A DNA stretch of 64,000 nucleotides from Pseudeuparius sepicola (taxonomy: Eukaryota > Arthropoda > Insecta > Coleoptera > Anthribidae). A program made the position numbers and the translations under genes. Position 1 is the first letter of the stretch. Every line of letters begins with the position of its first letter. Below are positions 49,035 through 61,295 of this stretch, piece after piece. Location: assembly GCA_963920635.1 (NCBI GenBank), contig OY987301.1, forward strand, positions 16,348,501 through 16,412,500. The letters run 5' to 3'. The notes under the pieces are model-generated. The model made no database searches. It had not been told where the DNA came from and was given only the letters and a program-made list of their open reading frames with translations.

Positions 49035-49620
49035 TGTCAACTTGATCCAACATTATATTAAAGGCCTTGGCATGACATCATAATTTCATCCTTTGCGATC
49101 TGGAGTAGCGCTACAGTACGCAAAAAATGGCGACTTTATAGGTTAGGTTGGGTAGGTTAGATAGGTTAGTTTGTCAGTTTCCGACATTTAGAATGTCTGA
49201 TATTTGACAGAGTTTTTATAAATAGATTTCTTCATAGGCGGTTCTAGGTGGGACCCCCAAATCTTGAATAATTTGCCTCGATTATTATTTTAAATGTAAT
49301 ATTAATTTTTTTTTTTAATAATAATCACGAATATGGTCACCTTAGCGATATGCTATGATACGTAAGCCAGGACCCAGGGGCTTAAGCCCCTCCCCCCAAA
49401 AACAAAAGGTCAAAAACCGCCTATGGATTTCTTTCTGTTAACAGAAGAATAAACACTATTTTGGAATTACGGAATGATCTGTTCAACCAGTTGAAAAAGC
49501 CAGAATTCTTGCTGGTATACTTATAGGTATTTTGAAAGAGTATTTTATATATGCAAGAAAGAAAATAGCTATGCTTTACTTACGCTACAACTAGCCATGG
49601 AGTTCATTTCAAACGAAAAG
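49035..49620. repeat. dispersed repeat, copy 2
   Basis: Direct-orientation relative of 14118-14680. It carries an extra 190 bases at about 49240-49430 that look like a later insertion. Confidence 0.65.
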
Positions 49621-50119
49621 GTACCAAAATGATCTTACTTGCTTTTTAAACTGGCTTTTCTTGAGAAATGCTATGGAAATATGCCATGTAAACTTGTCAA
49701 ATTAACAAACATATTTTGTAATGGACACAGTTGCATGTTTTTATATTGTAAAATGGTTTGCAAAAATGGTGTTATTAACATTAAACCACCCTGTCAATTT
49801 TTTTCAGCAAGTGGCGCCAGTGGCTGTCGCTTGAAACAGCACTTTGCAAGCTATGACAACACCTAGAGTGAAACACTAATAATGGACCAAACCTGATGAA
49901 CATAATTCTATTATTACTTTACAAAGTTAATGTCACTGATAATAATTAAAAGTGGTACATTCCATAAGTAAATTTTAAATATTTATTGCACATATTATGC
50001 TAACTACTATTAATGTACCTATTTAGTCATACAAATTTAAGATTATTGTATAATCTCACTAGTGCGGAAACGTACAACTTTCCACATTCAAATGTGTGAG
50101 GGAAAGTGTACTTTATATA

Positions 50120-51619
50120 CACTGTGTCCCGGATAAGAATGAACAGCATGGCGATATTGCAAACAGTGAGAGATAGGGCAACGGTTAAATGGGGAAAAAC
50201 TTGCGCAATTTTGAGGTTAATAAAATGGCACAAACAGATTTTTAATATCTTTTTTCGTTTTTGAGTTATTTTGAAAAAAGTAAAATTTTGCGTTTTCGAT
50301 TTTATTTTTTTCTGAAGTTGTTATCACAGATAGAGAAAAAAGAAAAACACTTTGTTATGGCACTTTTTAACGGGCCTTAAGATGGCGTTTTTAGATTTGT
50401 TCTACAACGTTTCGTTTTTGAGAAACCATCTTCAACTTTATTTTTTTAAATACGGACCTGGATTTTTTTTTGTAGATTTTGAAAGCACTTTTCATTGCAA
50501 ATAGCGTGATGTATGACACGAAATATTTTTAAAATGTTTTGAGACAATTATACTGAAAATTCCTTTTTTTCCATTCAGTTTTGTCTAATGCGGCCCTGTA
50601 TTTAATAATAAGGAGTCTAAATATTAATCAGTATTGACAACAATTTAACTTACAGTTTATTTTTAGTTCGAAAACTTAATATTTTTAAATTGTACGGCCC
50701 TGCGTCTGGTAAAGTGTTTTCATCTGTTGTTGTACAGCAAACAGTGTCGCATTGTGTTTTGGAGTAAATTCTTCGCTTTTCCTAATTGCGAGAAGAAAGC
50801 TTTAAGCCAACGTAATCAATAACTTTTGCCGTTTATTAATTGCAAAAATACATTCGTTCGGCCTCTACACTATTTCTGTGACACAAGATATAACATGCTG
50901 ACATGTTAAATTTGTCGTCATTTGAAAAAGCACCCTCCATTTGTAATGAAATAAATTGTTAACTAAATGATACAGTGGGAGTTATGACAAATGACAAGGG
51001 ATTGGTTTCGTTGTTTCAAAGCCTTCTAGGTGGAGGATTTTTATTTTTTTTATTATCGTATGTGCCGTTCTTTTTTTAGTTCTCCAATTGAAAGATAAGT
51101 TGTAAGTTAAATTGTTGACAATACTGATTAATATTTAGACTTCTTATTATTAAATACAGGGCCGCATTAGAAAAAAATAATGGAAAAAAGGAATTTTCCG
51201 TATAATTGTCCCAAAACATTTTAAAAATATTTCTTGTCATACATCATGGTATTTGCAATGAAAAGTGCTTTCGAAATCTGCAAAAAAAATCCAGGTCCGT
51301 ATTTAAAAAAATTAAGTTGATGATGGTTTCTCGAAAACGAAACGTTGTAGAACAAATCTAAAGACGCCATCTTAAGGCCCGTTAAAAAGTGCTTTTCTTT
51401 TTTCTCTATCTGTGATAGCAACTTCAGAAAAAAATAAAATCGAAAACGCAAAATTTTACTTTTTTCAAAATAACTCAAAAACGAAAAAAGATATTAGAAA
51501 TCTGTTTGTGCCATTTTATTGACCTCAAAATTGCGCAACTTTTTCCCCATTTACCCGTTGCCCTATCTCTCATCTTTTGCAAGATCCCCATGCTGTTCGT
51601 TCTTATCCGGGACACAGTG
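50120..51619. mobile_element. palindromic TA-flanked element, 1.5 kb
   Basis: CACTGTGTCCCGGATAAGAA and complement are flanked by TA (50118-50119, 51620-51621). Arms of over 500 bases are highly complementary. It ends 386 bases before the boss start codon. Confidence 0.9.
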
Positions 51620-51699
51620 TATACTATCTTCAGTGCTCCGAATAGTTTCGTTTTTTCACACTATCTTTTTCGCAAATCCTCCGCATTTTGCCCAGTATT

Positions 51700-52005
51700 T
51701 TAAAGATTCAACACACTCCGTTCTTCCTCTCGATTGATCAAACACCTCGTCATTACTCACCTCGTCATTACCCGCACCTACTCTAATACTAATACCCCGC
51801 GAAGTTTGTATCGATTGTTCCCCTGGCGATATCCTAATCTGACTCACGCCACATGCCAGTAGGGCAGCCCCCGGCTCGACGCGTCGCACACACACTACAA
51901 ACAAAACCAGCGGGGCCTTCGCCGCATGAATTTTGTGCATTGATGCCTGAAGATCTACCGGATGTGTAGCACCGGCGTTCATTTTTGTGTTAATATACGC
52001 GCAAC
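51700..52005 (+). promoter_or_regulatory. GC-rich 5' region of boss
   Basis: Between the palindromic element and the start codon the base composition rises sharply and CpGs are frequent. Several short upstream ATGs occur. No TATA box is clear. Likely promoter and 5' UTR. Confidence 0.45.
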
Positions 52006-52568
52006 ATGCACCCGAAGCAAATCCTCATCGTCGCCCTCCTGAACGTCGCGCGCTGTCCTCCCGCGGTCGCCCTCAAGGAAGTCTTCAGGCTCGACGGCAA
52101 CGTCAGCATCGCCCTCGTCGTCAACAACTGTCTGACGTCTTCGGAGGGCCCGCCTTACCACCTCCAAACTTCGGTCAACTCGGCGATATGGACCGCGCAA
52201 CGGATAAACTATCTGGACATTCTCAGGCCGGCGAAACTTGGACTACGGGTTTACGAGTCTTGTTCGGTGAGGGACTACCTCAGGATTGCCTTCGACCTGT
52301 TCGAAGAGGAGGAGGAATTTGTGTTGGGAATAGTTTCCGATAGTGCCTTCAGTAACAAGGTGGCGAAATTTTGTGATATGTTGGATGTGAGAACAAAGTA
52401 CGTGAGCGGGCAATGGGATTACCTGTTGAAGGCGTCAGTGAAGTTCCTGAATGCGGCGGGATGGACGGAAAATGTGACCGTTGTAGCGCCTAGCGAGGAA
52501 ATTGTTCAGCAGTTTTATAGACATTCAAAGAGGGAGTTTATATGTTTGAAAGAGAGCTACATTTACGG
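52006..52568 (+). CDS. boss: boss exon 1: signal peptide and N-terminal ectodomain
   Basis: ATG at 52006 is in a GC-rich patch; donor ttacgg|gtaagt. It encodes 187 codons including NVSIALVVNN and a poly-Glu stretch (FEEEEEF). Several overlapping frames are open on both strands, but only this one keeps its phase into exon 2. Confidence 0.85.
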
Positions 52569-55500
52569 GTAAGTTCAATTAAACTTGTGTGTTCTCCATG
52601 TTGCTCCGTGACTCTTCAATGCAAACTTATAACTCATTTTTACTTTCAACAAAGCGGTTTTCAATGTCGCATATAATACAAGTTCGATCATCATTTCTAC
52701 ACATTTACCTATATTTCTTGAGTACATTACCTCAGACCCTATACAGGGTGGCTAATAAGTGAACTGACAGAATTTAAGTGTGACATTTGTTTTGTTGTGT
52801 AAAATTTGTATCCTCCTATTTGTAAAAATCTTTACTTACGTGCGTTTTGTAAAGCAAAATGTCCCATTCAATTTGATTCTAATACCTGCCCGTTTGTTCC
52901 ATATTTACAACAAAAAGTTAAGAAAAATGTTGGTAAATTTGTGGTTGACATAAGATCTAGGTACCCATGGAAACAATTAATTGTGCAATGATAGCGTTAT
53001 GACGTTATTAATGGCATCGACATCCCCAATGGAATTTTTCATGAGGTTACTCAACAGGCTCCACAAAATGTGTAATATTAAGGAATACAAATACTTGAAG
53101 TAAGCAGCAACTGAAATTCTGAAGCTGAAAAGATGAAATTTTGAAGAATGTGGTGTTGTTTGTTGTGAAAAGTACGTGCAAATAGGTATTAAGTGTTCAC
53201 TGGGCAATTATTGTAATACAATATTTTGTTATCTTCATTTTTAGGATAATTGCTATGACATGTACCTGCTTAATGTCACGTAGAATTGAAAATATTAAGT
53301 CTTTTTAATTTATTTTCATAAAATAAAAGAATGTCTACGAGTTTAGTATTTTTTATTATTTAAAATAACATTTCTAGATTAGCTATTGGACATTCGATTA
53401 AGTCCACGTAAACCACTTTATTTTCATATTTTTAAAGCCTACTATGTCTACTTAATTTAACGTCATAATCGATTATTTATTTCCAGGGGTAACTAGACCT
53501 TAAGACAATCACAAATTTTACCTTTCAATATTTCTCAAATTTTTATAGTAAAGACAAAACAAACTGGCAAGTACGACACATCAAATTAAATAACAATGCG
53601 TCATTACTTTTTTCCAGATAATTTAATTTTTGATCCCAAGAGAGCCCAAAGTTGGTCATATCGAATATCAAAACAATTTTTATCTTAAACGTTTTTATGT
53701 AGGGACCTCTAGAAATAAAAAAGTTACAGCGGTTGTTTTTTTTGACCATAGTTTTTGTAGGTTGCCATGCATCAGCAACTTTCATTATCACAAAAGAAGG
53801 CCGCCCAAAAGACGTATCTATCACACCCACGTTCGATTTTTCAAAAAATAGCCGACATATTTTTATTAGTTCTTACGATTCTTGCGATTTGACAACAAAA
53901 TGAATCACTCTTAATTAAAACTTAAAATTTCAACAGCATCCAATGAAATTTATTTAAATAAAACCGCTATCAACTCAACCACTGCTTCTGTTTCCAATTT
54001 TCACGCGATCACACTGGCGATTATCCTAAACAACCAGTTCATGTTCGTGCTGATTCGTGCATTTTTGGTACGTACTTCTCACGGTTCTTATCTTTCTTTT
54101 AGCAGATCGCTGTTCACAATATATGTTAATGTTTTGATATTTTATTTCGCCCGAGTTTAAAATCAAATAGCTGTGTTAGCTATGTTCTTAATATGGTTTT
54201 GAATATTTTTATGTTTAACAAATAAATAAATGTCTGGTACCTACCTACTTCTGATAGTGAGAATGATATATTATTCAAGAAACAGAAGACATCGGCAAAA
54301 CTGAAAAGTGCGCATTATAAACAGAAATACAAAAGATAATGGGAAAACAGTGGAATTACGACTTTACTCGATTTTCGATACCCGAATTACATGATTTTTT
54401 TGCAAAATAATAAATTATTTTTTTTACCTACCTACACAACCATTAGTTCCTGAAAAATCAGTTTTTCCAAATTACCTCCGGTTTTAGCAGAAAGTGCTTT
54501 TCTGTATTTTACAACCTAGACATTTCATTATAAGATACCTTTTTTAATTCTGCACTTCGTCTGGCAAAACTGTCTTTTCCATTTTCCACGTATCACTTTC
54601 GGTTACAAATTTCAGGAAATAACGGTTCTTCAGCCAATTGTATATATTTATTAGTATAACACGAGAATATTCTTTTTGAAATATCTGAAATTTGAATATT
54701 TTACAGCCGAGATAGTACCAAACCTAGATGTTATTACTTTCGGTTGCCCCAGAAGTGAGCATTGCTTGGTCAGTTTATTAAGATATCCTGTATTTATTGC
54801 GGTTTAACAGTGACTATAGAAGGAATTCTATAGTCACTGGGTTTAAGCTCCCTATTCCAACCATATACAGGGAGTTTCTAAATTTGTAAACGATGGTGCC
54901 AACGTAGAACTTAATGTAATGTAATAATGTAATAATTGTAATGTAATAATGTAATGTAATATAAACATGGGTCTAAAAATGCATAATAAAAAAGTTGCAG
55001 TTTGAAAAACGTATTTTTGGACATAACTTCTGTTATGCAAATTAAATGAAACTTGGTGTAGTCCTTATTAGTCGCTGCAGTGCAACAATTTCGTGTAAAA
55101 CAATTTATTCCCATCAACCCATTGTGGTACCCCGCCCCTCCGCCCCTGGGCGATGGGAATAAATGGTTTTTACACAAAATTATTGCACTGCAGCGAATAA
55201 AGGACTGCACCAAGTTTCATTTAAATTGCTTAACTTCTGTAGAACTTAATGCGAAAAATATGTTTTCAAACTGTACTTTTATCAACCTGTAACTTTCTTA
55301 TTATGAATTCTCGACCCATGTTTATAGGAAACTTTTTGTTCAAAATGACATTTTTTAAATATCATATTGCGTTGGCACCATAATTTAGAAACACCCGTGT
55401 AGTTTTATATACAGCGTGTCCCGAAATTAGCCTACCATAATTTACCATCGCGTTCTACGACCAAAAAAAAAAAGAAAAAGTTCCAATGAATATGGCCTCA

Positions 55501-58500
55501 AAAATGACTCCTAAGGGGGCTATACCCCCGAAATGCCAGATTCGCAAACGGTTTTTTCTAAATATTTCCAGAACGAACAAAGTTACAATTCTGAAATTTG
55601 GTACGTGATAGGTATTATAGGTGTGAGATTTGACATTTATAGAGATAGAGATAGTTTGACATTCTTCATCATAGGCGTTGTAAATGGAGGTGTCAAGGGG
55701 TTAAAAATACCACAATTTTTGTGTGTGCCTTTTCATGATTTCTTCCCCCAAGGTTATGTCACATACCAAATTTCAGAATTTTGTCTTTACTCTTCTGGAA
55801 ATATTTAGAAAAAAACGTTTGGAAAACTGGCCATTTCCTTTAGGGGTCATTTTTGAGACGATACTTATAGTAACTTTTTAATTTTTTTGGTAAAAACTGT
55901 ATATAATTGGAATCAGGAGGACAATAGGTATCTATAAACCTTCAAATATACAGGTGTCTCAAACCAAAATTCGGCAATGGGAAATTGACAATATTTACTT
56001 CTTTTAGGAAAAATTGTTCCCTTATTCGGAACTTCACAGACCACTTCGTATTTTTTGGGAACAAAGCTGACATAGAACGATTTGTGTCTCGCCATGAATT
56101 TAAGGATGATGACAATGAAATACCTGGGCTTTTTGTCCCATTGGACGGATCGGTGCCTTCAGGTACCCACTCAGTTAAAAATATATCTATTCGTAAGACT
56201 CATTTATTGCAATTTTTTTAGGTTTGCCTCCAAACGCCTTCGTGATAATTCCTCCCCACCTGCCAGACACAAGGACTTACTCAGAAGATGTCAACGTTAT
56301 ACCTGCGCCACAATTACTGGAAACCGCCATTCCTATATTGGCATACGCTAAAACAGTGCAAGAATTCATAAAACACGAATGCAACGAAACAATGTACAAA
56401 ATTAATTGCGTTAGAAGCAAATTCAAAAAGAATTACTATCCCCGAAGGTTTATACCAAATAGAGTATTGGACTTTCTTCAAATAGAACCGTTGAAAAGTA
56501 ATTTTGTATACAACATATTTAGAGTGGAAAACGAAACTGCAAACGTGTCAGAAATTATACGAAGAAACAACTTTCTTAAGCCTTTTACCAATGTATTAGA
56601 CTACAATATTTTCTACGACAATATAACGATAATCGACGATAGCTTTCAAACAACCGAATATAATATCTCCGAAGGCGAACCTACATGTCTAAGTTCTTTC
56701 GCCATAAAGAATAGGGAAATTGTCATTCGCGACTTCTACTACGTCCTATACTTGCGCACAGACTCTTGGGTATATGCTTTCTTGACTCTTTCTCTTCTTG
56801 GAGTCCTATTTTGCGTGACAATCCTAATTTTCTTACTGCTTTCCGTTTTTAGAGGTGATATCCTTGAAGGGAATCCTATTTCGACCCTTATGCTCCTCCT
56901 AGCAACTATGTTGATGTTTTGTTCTGTCCTACCGTTTAGTTTACAAGCGGATGCATCGGCAGCGTACGGTTTATGTCTGGCTAAAGCCTTATCAGCCACT
57001 CTATCATATGCACTAGTTTTCTCCCTGCTCCTCTCGCGATGTATACTTCTTGCTAGTGCCTCAAAAGAAATCGGCTTCATGTCTCACGTCTCAGGATCTG
57101 TCCAGGCATTTCTCTGGCTATTTATCTTCGGAGTTCAGGCAGCGCTCAGTTTGCAGGTTATTGATAGATGCAGAGAAATCTTCAGGAGCGATTACTTCAT
57201 CTTCGTCATGTCTTACAATACGATGTTGCTTCTGCTTCTGCTTTGTTTGACTCCGCTAGTCTGTAAATGCCAAAGAAACTATAGAGAAGGGAAATATTTT
57301 ACAATAGCGATATGTTTGACTGCGCTTGTCTGGTGCATATGGATGCCCTGCTATATATTTCTGGATGAAGCTTGGAAGGAACCGACGATGTGCTCAGGAT
57401 TGGTAACGACGGGGGCAATATTCTTGGGGAGTCTGTTCATTCCGAGGACGTATCTGATGACCATCGCCGCAGCAAGAGATAAGATTACGAGTGCCTTGCC
57501 ATCTTTAGCTACAGCGGCCAGTGCTATGGACATATATCGAGCAAGTACTCAGGTAGGTTAAGCAGCTTTTTCCTCATTGGTTGTTAATAACTTTTTAACA
57601 GTATCTGAACAATTTTAATTTTTGCCACTTATTGAAGATTTAGAAAATGTAGCTAGATAAATTTTTAATGCTTTACTTAAAGCGACCAAAGTCCATATTA
57701 AAATTTTGAGAAATTAAAAAGAAATAAGACGAAAATTTATTAATTTTCTTTCGCTGTAAACGCAATTTTTTTCTTCTTAATAGTTGGTATTTCGACATTA
57801 CTATGTGGTCTTTAAAAAATTAACTATAAAACTAATTGGAGATTGGCCATATTATGAAAAAAGTGACTTTCCGAAATCTGTGTATTCTTGGAGGATAGTC
57901 AAATTGACAGCTACCCTGAAATAGAAGTACCTATATTTTTTATGTTCTCTTCACTAATATTTTCCAACTACCTACGTAAGTGTAGGTCAAATTTTATACG
58001 TTGGCATTCTAATATTCCTAATTGAAGTTTGAATCCATTATTTTAGTTAAAATATGTTTTTATAGTTATTTGTTGTTTAGGTAAGAAGAACAAAATTGTT
58101 CCATTACAAATTTTTCATAATTACGTAAAATTGAAAGCTAGCTGAAAGTTATGAAAGTAAGTAAACACACTGATCTTGGAAAACATAACGAATCCCTAAA
58201 AATTAACCGATTTAAAATTTTGAAGCTTTTCAACTTCTCGGGAGATTGCATTTTAAATTTTCTACAAAATGGTTATTACTTGAAATTTTTTGGTAAAATT
58301 TAGTATACTTAAGCTAATGTATATGAAGGTAGTGAATCTTGGATTCTCATTCGATATTCGTTAATTTTTATCCATAAGCAACTTTTTAGCGTTATTTTAA
58401 TGAGAAAAAATACCGGATAAAAAAATTAAATTTTTATTATACTTCTTTGAAAACACCTTATTTTCATCTGTTTTAGCAATAATGAAAGTTGGAGTTTTTC

Positions 58501-59567
58501 GTGCTAGCGCACGGAAACAGCGCATGGAAAAACTTTCCGTGCGCTGAATAAAAATACCGAATATATGGCTTTAAAATAGAAATATACAGCAAAGTAAACT
58601 AAATTTAAGAAACTCGCTACGCTCTCTGATATTTAACATATACCTATTTTTGTATTTTAATTCGTAAGTGTTTCAATATTTAGATACATTATCTGACAAT
58701 AACTAATTTACAACAAAGCACCTATGAAATAATTTGAGAGTAACCATGGAAACGCATCATACATACCACTATATTGTCTGCATTGTTTATTTTTTGTCAA
58801 TTAAATTTATTATAAAATTTCCGATATAGTATATTTCCTAACAAGTGCGGAAAGTGCCACTTTGCCGCACGCGATTGCAGTTGCAGAATTGCAGAAATCG
58901 AGTGTGGAAAAGACACTTTCCGCAAGAGTTAGGAACACTATTTTTTCTACAAGCGTGCGGAAAAGTAAAACACTTTTCCGCACGCATTTACTTTTCCGCA
59001 CGCATTTTAGCTTAAAAAGTGTCACTTTTCCGCACTAGTGCGGAAAAGTAGTGCGGAAAAGTGACACTTTCTAAACTAAAATGCGTGCGGCAAAGTGTAC
59101 TTTTCCGCACGCTTGTAGAAAAAAAAATGTTTTAAGTTTCCGTTTTCAAAGAAGTATAATAAAAAATATCGTTCATTACGAGTCTTGAAATAAAGATTTT
59201 TCCAGACTCGTAATGAAATATACTATTCCGAAAATAATTATTATTGACAGAAGTGTTGCTTTTGAGTTAAATACGAGGTTACAATTTTTGAACTTATTTC
59301 TGTGACACCCTAAATATTTTGAAATAAACTCATTTCAACCCAAACGCCTTTAGACAATAATCAATTATTCCACTTCAGCCTATATACGACTGCGTAAATG
59401 TGGCTGCCATCAACGCTGTGACAGTAGCCAGGGCTGGAGTGGCCCCACCAGCACCCAATATACAACGGCCGGACCTGTACCCCTGTCCAACCCTGCCAGA
59501 CGAGGAAAATTTTGATTTTCGGTGCGATACACCGCAAGGCTCAGACGACAAAGTCACTAGATTTTAG
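52006..59567 (+). CDS. boss: seven-pass receptor, probably bride of sevenless
   Basis: Four exons (52006-52568, 56008-56162, 56222-57552, 59379-59567) give 745 residues. A weak signal peptide (ILIVALLNVARCPPAVA) is followed by an ectodomain of about 400 residues with several N-x-S/T sites, then seven hydrophobic helices from about 422 to 656. The cytoplasmic tail of about 90 residues ends CDTPQGSDDKVTRF. The layout and class C GPCR-like helices match bride of sevenless, the Drosophila ligand of the Sevenless kinase in R8 photoreceptors, also reported as a glucose-responsive receptor. The product is shorter than the fly protein (about 900 residues), mainly in the ectodomain. Identity rests on overall resemblance; another class C GPCR is the alternative. 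Confidence 0.8.
52569..54800. other. boss intron 1, first part
   Basis: AT-rich. It has a single CAGGGTGGCTAATAAG transposon-like end at 52745. No gene recognised. Confidence 0.45.
54808..54839. mobile_element. 32-base perfect palindrome with 7-base duplication, boss intron 1
   Basis: CAGTGACTATAGAAGG begins the unit, and the second half is complementary apart from the centre. GGTTTAA flanks both sides (54801-54807, 54840-54846). The outer 14 bases are the same as in 42985-43017. Confidence 0.75.
54868..55399. mobile_element. palindromic TA-flanked element, 0.53 kb, boss intron 1
   Basis: CAGGGAGTTTCTAAATTTG faces AATTTAGAAACACCCGTG between TA dinucleotides. The central stem includes GGGTACC-type and GGGAATAAA matches around 55135. 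Confidence 0.8.
55412..55899. mobile_element. palindromic TA-flanked element, 0.49 kb, boss intron 1
   Basis: CAGCGTGTCCCGAAATTAGC starts it. Matching arms include TCTAAATATTTCCAGAA and its complement, and CAAAAATGACTCC against GGGGTCATTTTTG. The right end is degraded. Confidence 0.7.
56008..56162 (+). CDS. boss: boss exon 2: ectodomain
   Basis: Acceptor cttcttttag and donor ttcag|gtaccc, a weak donor but the one that keeps the phase. Encodes NCSLIRNFTDHFVFFGNK and PGLFVPLDG. Confidence 0.8.
56222..57552 (+). CDS. boss: boss exon 3: rest of ectodomain and all seven helices
   Basis: Acceptor attttttttag; donor actcag|gtaggt; 443 whole codons after a split glycine. One exon holds the membrane-proximal ectodomain, with N-glycosylation sites NET, NVS and NIT, and the complete seven-helix bundle. 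GDILEGNPIST follows helix 1. Confidence 0.9.
57553..58835. other. boss intron 3, first part
   Basis: AT-rich, no frame of interest; a GCGCACGGAAA hairpin at about 58508-58545 is the only structure seen. Confidence 0.45.
58836..59118. repeat. array of inverted ACTTTTCCGCAC motifs, boss intron 3
   Basis: At least eight copies of ACTTTTCCGCAC or its complement alternate around a centre near 59036 (CCGCACTAGTGCGG). A looser relative, with GCGCACGGAAA, lies at 58508-58545. The sequence AGACTCGTAATGAAATATAC at about 59203 also occurs in the centre of the 4675 element. Confidence 0.75.
59379..59567 (+). CDS. boss: boss exon 4: cytoplasmic tail
   Basis: Acceptor tccacttcag; 62 residues then TAG. 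Encodes PIYDCVNVAAINAVTVARAG, a proline-rich linker and the acidic terminus. Confidence 0.85.
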   Translation, partial: PIYDCVNVAAINAVTVARAGVAPPAPNIQRPDLYPCPTLPDEENFDFRCDTPQGSDDKVTRF

Positions 59568-61204
59568 TGTGTTTTTTTTTGCACGAAAGATTAAAACTTT
59601 CAAATATGATTCCCGCTTAGAATGTACCTAATATGTATAATTTGTGGATTGTAAACTGCTTTACACGATTTCATTTTATGTCGTACATATTGAATTTTTT
59701 AAGGGGTACCTATATAATAAGTATGTAGTTGTTTGAGATATGTAGTTGAAAATGAAAGATATATTTTTAGTGCGTATCATAACTTTTATTATTCACAAAA
59801 ATGCTGAAAAATACACTAAAAGACTGCTAGCAAGTTTAAGTTTAAGTTCTGTAAATTAGTAGGTACATTATACAGTAAGCATGCCAAAAGTGTGAACTAC
59901 TCGTATTGGCAACCTTTTTGGAGTCAGTCTCTGCATCATTTATAACCAAATAAGGCTATATTATTATTATTTAAACTGTAAGTATTAATAATTTATCATT
60001 TCAATATAGCAATATTTTTTAAAATTTGTCTTAAATTTAATACCTACTTCTTCATGTTCAAAATAATTAATTATAAAAAAGGCAAAAATTTGAACTCAAA
60101 CACTTATAATAACAGTCGTAAAAAAAGTATAGTGTACACTCATATGCCTTGCAGCACCCGCCTGCGGCTCGTATCGCAAACTGTCATACTCGTGGAAGAT
60201 GAATGCCATTCCGTGCTAGTTATTTCAAACGTCATAAGTACGTTTATTATTGGCTGTATTGCGAATATGACAGAATAGTATATTACATAGCGAGAGTTGT
60301 AAACAGCTTATTACGTATGAGTGGAAAAATTGCGCACTAGCCGCGCAGCGGCGAGTGCTGTAATTCCACGAGTACCTATGTAATAAGCTTACAACTCGAG
60401 TTTTGTACTATAATTTTTCGTCGGCGAAAGAAAAACTATTATAATATATAAACTATACTTCTGATTATCTGACAGGCAACAATTAGTATGTTGGTTGGTT
60501 GCTATGGTGGCGCGGATGCCGCGCTAACAAGGCACCCGTGATAATTGTGTTTTAATTAAGAACAGTTGTAATTTTTTTTATTACGTGTCAGTCATTACCT
60601 GTCAGTGTTCGTAACAATGGACTTACTTATAACCTAAACCGTTACTTTATAGGTATGTTACTAGTATAGGAGTAGAAAACAATGTTATTGGCTCTTTTCT
60701 AGTTATAAATGACGCAAAGGCTGATGCCGAAAACCATTAGAAAAATAATAATAATAAAGTTTCACATGTTTTGGAGGACACTGAGCTATTATAAAGAAAT
60801 ACAAATAATTAAAAATTTAAAATTTTTAATATTGTAAACATTTTTTGTTTACATTAAGAATTTATTCGTTTTTTGTCTAGTTAGGTATCTACCTACTAGG
60901 TATTTTCTTGTACCGAGTAAACAAATAATTTTTATGTATAATAAACCTCAAAATAAATTACTAATATTAGTACTTACGATGTTGTTTTTGAAATATAAGT
61001 TTTCACTTCCTTGGAAAGTTAAAAACACAAAAAAACCGTTGTCCGCTGTGACTGTGCGGTGTAGATAAAACCCTTACAAATTGAATACCCATTGGAGCAG
61101 CAAATTTCTCGTTCAGAATCACATTATGGCCACAATTTGCTGGTTAACAAGCAGATGTGTCCCACACTAGGCAACAGGCAGTCCTTTCCTGGCCTCCCTA
61201 CACT
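59568..61204. other. boss 3' region to SLC18 start
   Basis: attaaa at 59590-59595 is a possible but very close poly(A) signal for boss. The 60291 palindrome follows. No other gene recognised. Confidence 0.4.
60291..60400. repeat. 110-base palindrome between boss and the transporter
   Basis: CGAGAGTTGTAAACAGCTTA faces TAAGCTTACAACTCG around a GC-rich centre (CCGCGCAGCGGCG). The arms contain facing blocks related to GAGTGGAAAAATTGC. Probably another hairpin element. Confidence 0.7.
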
Positions 61205-61295
61205 ATGCTTGAAGCTGGGGAAAAGAATAATATGATTGTGTTCTTTATTGTTTATTTGTTATTTTTGTTGGATAATATGTTGCTCACTGTTGTTG
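61205..61295 (+). CDS. SLC18 transporter exon 1: start and helix 1
   Basis: First ATG after an in-frame stop at 61145-61147; donor gttg|gtaagt. Thirty codons including LLDNMLLTVV. Confidence 0.8.

Noticed and set aside
51979..52343. Other long frames overlapping boss exon 1 on both strands
   Set aside because: Only the 52006 frame continues in phase through later exons; the rest reflect high GC content.
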